Shown: positions 47,547-51,272 of the stretch, one piece after another
How the letters are laid out: each line of letters starts with the position of its first letter
Position numbering within the stretch: the stretch's first letter is position 1
Source of the DNA: Kocuria varians
GTDB taxonomy: Bacteria > Actinomycetota > Actinomycetes > Actinomycetales > Micrococcaceae
Direction of reading: 5' to 3'
DNA: 51,272 nt
Assembly (NCBI RefSeq): GCF_006539885.1
Contig: NZ_BJNW01000021.1
Coordinates: 1-51,272, forward strand
Notes under the pieces: generated by a model
Databases searched by the model: none
The model's input: the letters and a program-made list of their open reading frames with translations, nothing else
What the model was told of the DNA's origin: nothing
Program-made: the position numbers and the translations under genes

Positions 47547-48023
47547 ATGCGTTCGAACGAGTATCTCGACCGCGCGGTGGTGTGCCAGGTGCCGCTGCGG
47601 TGGGGGGACATGGACCCGTACGGCCACGTGAACAACGTGGAGGTCATCCGGGTGCTGGAGGAGGCGCGGATCGCGGCGTTCGGCGTCCCTGTGGGCACGG
47701 GCGAGCAGGTGGCCCCGGCGCAGATCCCACTGTTCTCCGTGCTTCCGGAGGGCACCCAGGCGCTGATCGCGGAGCACCGCGTGAAGTACCTGCGCCCGCT
47801 CGAGTACCGCAACGTCCCCGTGGACGTGCGCGTGTGGGTGGTCTCGGCGAAGGCCGCCACCCTGGTGCTGGGCTTCGAGATCCTCGACTCCGACGACGGC
47901 GCCCCGGTGGTCCGCGCCCAGACGCAGCTCGCGCTGTTCGTCCCGGCCACCCGCACGGTGCTGCGCATCACGCGCGAGCAGCGGGAACTCCTGGAGCCCT
48001 ACACCGCGCCTTCGCCGTTCTGA
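47547..48023 (+). CDS. Acyl-CoA thioesterase, hotdog fold (4HBT type)
   Basis: A 158-residue hotdog-fold thioesterase. RWGDMDPYGHVNNVEVIRVLEE is the classic 4HBT helix and catalytic Asp region, and AEHRVKYLRPLEYRNVPVDV the conserved second block. Such proteins cleave acyl-CoA thioesters; the natural acyl group is unknown. The ATG at 47547 has AAGGAG seven bases upstream, and TATCAT at 47471-47476 may be the -10. Divergent from the DUF218 gene. Confidence 0.92.
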   Translation: MRSNEYLDRAVVCQVPLRWGDMDPYGHVNNVEVIRVLEEARIAAFGVPVGTGEQVAPAQIPLFSVLPEGTQALIAEHRVKYLRPLEYRNVPVDVRVWVVSAKAATLVLGFEILDSDDGAPVVRAQTQLALFVPATRTVLRITREQRELLEPYTAPSPF

Positions 48024-48155
48024 CCGGCGGTGCGCCAACCGCCCCGAACGGGGTGGGGGGACGGCGACGTCGCAGCCCTGGGTTGCCTGGCCTGCCGCGG
48101 GAATCCCTGGCTTGGGCGGAGGGCGACGCCGCGGCGCGGCCCTGGCCGCCCGCTC

Positions 48156-48707
48156 TCAGGCGGCGGCGCGGGCGGTCGCGGCGAGACGCAGCTCCGCGCG
48201 CGTGCGCACGACGAACCCGGTCTCCGGCAGCACCCGCCACGTCCGCCACATGAGCACGCCGGAGTCCGTGTCCACGTGGCACGCGGCGGCGGTCACTGCG
48301 GCGGGCTCGTCCGGGTCCTGCACGGCCAGTGCGAGGGGTGTGTTCTCCAGGGTCTCCCACAGCCGCCGCAGCTCCTTGCGCAGTCCGCGCGGGGAGTGCT
48401 CGGTGACGGTGCACCCAGTCTCCACGTGGGACGCGAACGGCGTGGGGTGGGCCAGGCTGCGCAGCACCGGCAGCGCCGAGGCCCCCTCGTCGAAGACGCC
48501 CACCGTCTCGATCCACTGCTCACCGTCGTGGCTGATCACGCACTGGTGCCGACCCGGTGCCACGCGCAGCTCCACGTCCGTGGCGTCGTCGATGCGTAGC
48601 GTCCGGGAGGCGGGGGCGTCGAGCACCCCGAGGTCGGTGCGGAACCCGAAGTCCTCCGGGTGGTGCGCGGCGTGCCCGGGCACGGGAGTGAGCCAGAGGT
48701 GCTCCAT
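48156..48707 (-). CDS. Uncharacterised protein, DUF2617-like
   Basis: A 183-residue soluble protein without signal or membrane helix. The ending LMWRTWRVLPETGFVVRTRAE and the middle GRHQCVISHDGEQWIETVGV recall the actinobacterial DUF2617 family, for which no function is known; this match is from memory and moderate. The ATG at 48707 with AGGAAG nine bases upstream is preferred. In-frame starts at 48762 or 48809 would add 18 or 34 residues. It is convergent with the thioesterase gene; I see no strong terminator in the 132 bases between them. Confidence 0.62.
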   Translation of the reverse strand: MEHLWLTPVPGHAAHHPEDFGFRTDLGVLDAPASRTLRIDDATDVELRVAPGRHQCVISHDGEQWIETVGVFDEGASALPVLRSLAHPTPFASHVETGCTVTEHSPRGLRKELRRLWETLENTPLALAVQDPDEPAAVTAAACHVDTDSGVLMWRTWRVLPETGFVVRTRAELRLAATARAAA

Positions 48708-48870
48708 GGTGTCTGTCTTCCTGTTGGCGTCGCGGCAGCCCACCGCGGGTACTTCACGCATGAAAATATCCCCGGGGGTGGGGACAATCAAGCACCGTTC
48801 GGTCACCATTGGGTGACAGTGCGCCGTGAATTCCCGGCGCTGGAGACCGGCCGCGGCGTCGTTGCGGAGC

Positions 48871-49974
48871 TCAGGGCAGCGGGTGCCCGCGCGCCGCGGT
48901 CCACAGCGCGTACCAGTCCTCGTGGCTCATCAGCGCGGCCGCGCGCGGGGCCTCCGCGCACGCGGCGATCCGCCGCGGGTCACGCGTGCCGACCACCGGC
49001 CGGATGCCGTACGGGTGGCGCAGCAGCCACCCCACGACCACGGCCTCCGGCGGCACCTCCATGCGCCGCGCCAGCTCCCGGACCAGGGCACTCGTGCGCT
49101 CGCGGGGAGAGGCCGACGCCGCGTCGTCGCCCGCGGAGGGCCCCGCGGCGTCGTCGTCGGGCGAACCTGCCGCGGTGGCCGCGGGCTTCTCCCCGGCGTC
49201 ACCGGCGTCGCTCACGGATGCGCCCTCGGAGACGGGGGCCCGGAAGCCATTGCCCGGCGCAACCGCGCCAACGGGCTCATGGGAGTACGCCCCGCCGGCC
49301 AGCGCACCCCACGCCTGGATCTCGATGCCGTCCGCCACGCAGTGCGCGAGCAGTCCCTGGGGGAAGGTGGTGCCGGCACCCTCGGGGTGGTTGGCGAGCA
49401 CCTGGCCCTCCACGAAGTCCCGGTGCGCGAGGCTCATCTGCATCTGCACGGCGGTCAGGGGAACGGTCGCGAGCTGCTGCATCACGGCCACGTGCTGGGA
49501 GGTCATGTTGGACAGCCCCAGCGAGCCGATCACACCCTCGCGGTAGAGCTCGTCCACGGCGTGCGCCGTCTCGCTCAGCGGTGTGAGGGGGTCCGGGCGG
49601 TGCAGGAGGAGCCGCTCCACGCGGTCCACACCCAGCCGGCGCAGGGACGCGTCCAGGGAGGAACGGATCGAGTCCCGGTCCAGGCGGTAGTGCGCGGGGG
49701 TGCCCGGCGCGGCGTTGTTGCCCGGCAGCCGGATCCCGCACTTGGTCTGGATCTGCACCGAGTGGCTGAGCAGCTCGTCCTCCGCGAGGATCTGCCCGAA
49801 CACGGTCTCGGAGTCCCCGGAGACGTAGATGTCCGCGTGGTCGAAGAGCCGGATCCCCGCGCGGTGGGCGGCGTGGACGGCCTCGCGGGCGGCGTCGACG
49901 GTCTCGGTGGTAATCCTGTCCTGGCCCCACGCCCCGCCCAGGTTCATGCAGCCGTAGATCAGAGGAGTGCTCAC
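48871..49974 (-). CDS. Aldo/keto reductase with a low-complexity insert
   Basis: A 367-residue AKR-family oxidoreductase resembling E. coli YdhF. The catalytic tetrad is visible: Asp in LFDHADIYV with Tyr of the same segment, Lys in QIQTKCGIRL and His in LLLHRPDPLTPL. VGTRDPRRIA near the end is the NADPH site. An Asp/Ala/Ser-rich insert of about 45 residues (near 250-295), absent from the family, sits in an outer loop and is encoded by repeated GACGACGCCGC-like sequence. The GTG start overlaps the TPR gene stop (GTGA), so the two are co-translated. Substrate unknown. Confidence 0.88.
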   Translation of the reverse strand: MSTPLIYGCMNLGGAWGQDRITTETVDAAREAVHAAHRAGIRLFDHADIYVSGDSETVFGQILAEDELLSHSVQIQTKCGIRLPGNNAAPGTPAHYRLDRDSIRSSLDASLRRLGVDRVERLLLHRPDPLTPLSETAHAVDELYREGVIGSLGLSNMTSQHVAVMQQLATVPLTAVQMQMSLAHRDFVEGQVLANHPEGAGTTFPQGLLAHCVADGIEIQAWGALAGGAYSHEPVGAVAPGNGFRAPVSEGASVSDAGDAGEKPAATAAGSPDDDAAGPSAGDDAASASPRERTSALVRELARRMEVPPEAVVVGWLLRHPYGIRPVVGTRDPRRIAACAEAPRAAALMSHEDWYALWTAARGHPLP

Positions 49975-50606
49975 GCGGCACCGCCCTGCTGCTCGGCGGC
50001 GCGGCGCAGCCGGGCGGCCTCCGCGAACGCGGCCGCGGACTCGTCCATGCGCCCGCTGCTCTCGTAGAGGGAGCCGAGCTCGGTGAAGCAGTCCGAGCGG
50101 TCCCGGCAGGAGTCCGGGTCCTCCTGGTAGAAGTCCACCGCACGGTTGTAGGCGGTCACGGCCTGCGCGGTCCGGCGGGTCTGGCGGTAGACGCGGGCGA
50201 GGTTGACGTAGCAGTCCGCCTGGTCCCGCGGGTCGTGGGGCGCGTCCAGGTACTGGCCGAGGGCGTCCAGCAGGTGGTTCTCCGCCGCACGGAACTCGCC
50301 GGTGTCCGTGAGCAGTGAGCCCAGGATGAGGTGTGCGCGGGCCTTGTGCCTGCCGCTGTCCTCGAGGTCCGCGAAGTACTCCAGGGCCTTGCCGTACTCG
50401 GCCACCGCCCTGCTGGTCCTGTCCGTGACCACGTACACGTGCCCCAGGTTGTAGTGGCACGCGGCGAGCTCCCTCTCGGTGCCCTCGCCCTCGTGGAACA
50501 GTTCGATCGCCTGGCGGTAGGCCGTCTCCGCGCCCGCGTGGTCGCCGCGGTCCTCCGCGTCCAGGGCTCGGGTGAAGTACCCGTTGCCGTCGTCCGAGTA
50601 ACTCAT
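49971..50606 (-). CDS. Tetratricopeptide repeat protein
   Basis: A 211-residue all-helical protein with four to five TPR units (for example AACHYNLGHVYVVTDRTSRA, ADCYVNLARVYRQTRRTAQA and SDCFTELGSLYESSGRMDES), a scaffold for protein-protein contacts. No other domain and no signal peptide. The ATG at 50606 has GGAGG eight bases upstream; an overlapping TTG at 50609 is the alternative. Its stop overlaps the aldo/keto reductase start, suggesting a partner relation. Divergent from the DUF2382 gene. Confidence 0.87.
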   Translation of the reverse strand: MSYSDDGNGYFTRALDAEDRGDHAGAETAYRQAIELFHEGEGTERELAACHYNLGHVYVVTDRTSRAVAEYGKALEYFADLEDSGRHKARAHLILGSLLTDTGEFRAAENHLLDALGQYLDAPHDPRDQADCYVNLARVYRQTRRTAQAVTAYNRAVDFYQEDPDSCRDRSDCFTELGSLYESSGRMDESAAAFAEAARLRRAAEQQGGAA

Positions 50607-50676
50607 CAACGCATCCTCCCGTGGCCGGCCAGGCTCCCCAGAATGCTACATGCGGCGGCTGGGCGGGGACCCTGCT

Positions 50677-50682
50677 GATAAT
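50677..50682 (+). promoter_or_regulatory. Candidate -10 box of the DUF2382 gene
   Basis: GATAAT stands 38 bases before the ATG at 50721 in otherwise GC-rich sequence. The ribosome binding site is GGAGGT. Confidence 0.42.
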
Positions 50683-50720
50683 CTCGGTCGCACACTCTCA
50701 CTGGCTCTCTGGAGGTCACG

Positions 50721-51167
50721 ATGGCACGACAGAACGGCACGCCGGGGCACGACCCGCGTGAGCCCCACCGCGCGGACGCCGCGGAGCGCGAAAACGCCTC
50801 GGTGGTCCGCCACGAGGAACGCCTCGTCATCAATCGCGAGCGGGTGGACGCGGGCCGCGCACGGCTGCGCAAGTACGTGGTCGAGGAGCCCGTGCGCCAG
50901 GAGGTCACGGTGGCGGCCGAGGAGCCGGACATGGTGCGCACCCCCGTGACCGCGGAGGAGCGCCAGGCCTTCCTGGACGGCCGCGAGCTGGCGGTCGGCG
51001 AGGACGAGGTCATCCTCTACCGCACCGAACCCGTGGTGCAGACCGTCCGCGTTCCCTACCAGCGGGTGCGGCTCGTCGCGAAGCGCGTGGAGCACACCGA
51101 GGTCGTGGAGGACACCCTGCGCAAGGAGCGCGTGGACGTGGAGACCCTAGGGGATCCGCGCGCCTGA
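50721..51167 (+). CDS. DUF2382 (YsnF/AvaK-type) domain protein
   Basis: A 148-residue soluble, highly charged protein consisting of a DUF2382 domain: VVRHEERLVINRERVDAGRA, LRKYVVEEPVRQEVTV and KRVEHTEVVEDTLRKERVDV show the repeated beta-strand pattern with alternating acidic and basic residues. The family is linked to general stress responses in Bacillus and cyanobacteria and often follows a PRC-barrel domain, which is missing here. The ATG at 50721 follows GGAGGT. The 105 bases from its stop to the window end hold no gene. Confidence 0.85.
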   Translation: MARQNGTPGHDPREPHRADAAERENASVVRHEERLVINRERVDAGRARLRKYVVEEPVRQEVTVAAEEPDMVRTPVTAEERQAFLDGRELAVGEDEVILYRTEPVVQTVRVPYQRVRLVAKRVEHTEVVEDTLRKERVDVETLGDPRA

Positions 51168-51272
51168 GCCGCTGCGTGTCCGGTGCGGCGCGGACGCGCC
51201 ACCGGAATCGCACATCACGGCGGGTACGACGACGCCGCCCCACCGGCACCTGCGGGCCGGCACCCTGGTTGC

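Noticed and set aside
1-51272. CRISPR arrays, transposases, rRNA genes
   Set aside because: I looked for regularly spaced repeats, transposase or integrase motifs and rRNA sequence and found none; the only long perfect direct repeat noted is the 44-bp pair.

Overview
High-GC actinobacterial chromosome segment. Codons end mostly in G or C, GTG and TTG starts are common, operons are packed with ATGA/GTGA stop-start overlaps, and several genes appear leaderless. A Micrococcaceae genome such as Kocuria fits, but that is inference. The window holds 41 protein-coding loci, one frameshifted gene, one tRNA-Leu(CAG) and several strong hairpin terminators. No CRISPR array, rRNA, transposase or integrase was seen.

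Region 1 (1-8.6 kb) is an exopolysaccharide/capsule locus. On the + strand: a Wzz/BY-kinase-like chain-length protein with a degenerate P-loop, a Wzy-like polymerase, a GT2 glycosyltransferase and a Wzx-like flippase, closed by a 19-bp perfect hairpin. Convergent on the - strand are a WcaI-like GT4 glycosyltransferase, gmd and fcl, which supply and probably transfer GDP-L-fucose.

Region 2 (9.1-20.6 kb) is the most unusual part. One + strand operon, mostly joined by overlapping start/stop codons, encodes a two-domain alpha/beta hydrolase, an esterase-type lipoprotein, a holo-ACP-synthase-like phosphopantetheinyl transferase, a small carrier protein, an acyl-CoA-dehydrogenase-family flavoprotein, a seryl-tRNA-synthetase-like amino acid:[carrier protein] ligase, a DUF1839 protein with a Cys/Asp/His pattern like BtrH acyltransferases, and a GH2 beta-mannosidase-like protein. 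A diverged copy of the two-domain hydrolase closes the block on the - strand. It reads as a pathway that loads an amino acid on a carrier protein, may oxidise it, and transfers it to an acceptor, possibly the neighbouring polysaccharide.

Region 3 (21-34.3 kb) is mixed: a LssY_C membrane protein with two oddly built membrane genes, a secreted protein coupled to a PrsW-type protease, a protein with a HicA-like C-terminus, rlmC, gntK with a possible coupled leader ORF, a frameshifted rhomboid-like gene, a GntR regulator with an MFS transporter, a GlpT-like transporter, a TSUP permease and a lipoprotein.

Region 4 (34.4-40.4 kb) has a methyltransferase gene whose 3' end is duplicated as a 44-bp perfect direct repeat. 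The repeat brackets a lower-GC insert carrying one orphan restriction-type nuclease gene. DUF808, arylamine N-acetyltransferase and a secreted LGFP-repeat hydrolase follow.

Region 5 (40.5-51.3 kb) has an amino-acid utilisation operon (aminotransferase, permease, ThDP enzyme) divergent from an Lrp/AsnC regulator, then tRNA-Leu, a YdjM-like membrane protein, a DUF218 protein, a hotdog thioesterase, a DUF2617-like protein, an aldo/keto reductase coupled to a TPR protein, and a DUF2382 stress-type protein. An 11-mer, GACGACGCCGC, occurs about 17 times after 17.4 kb and not once before it.
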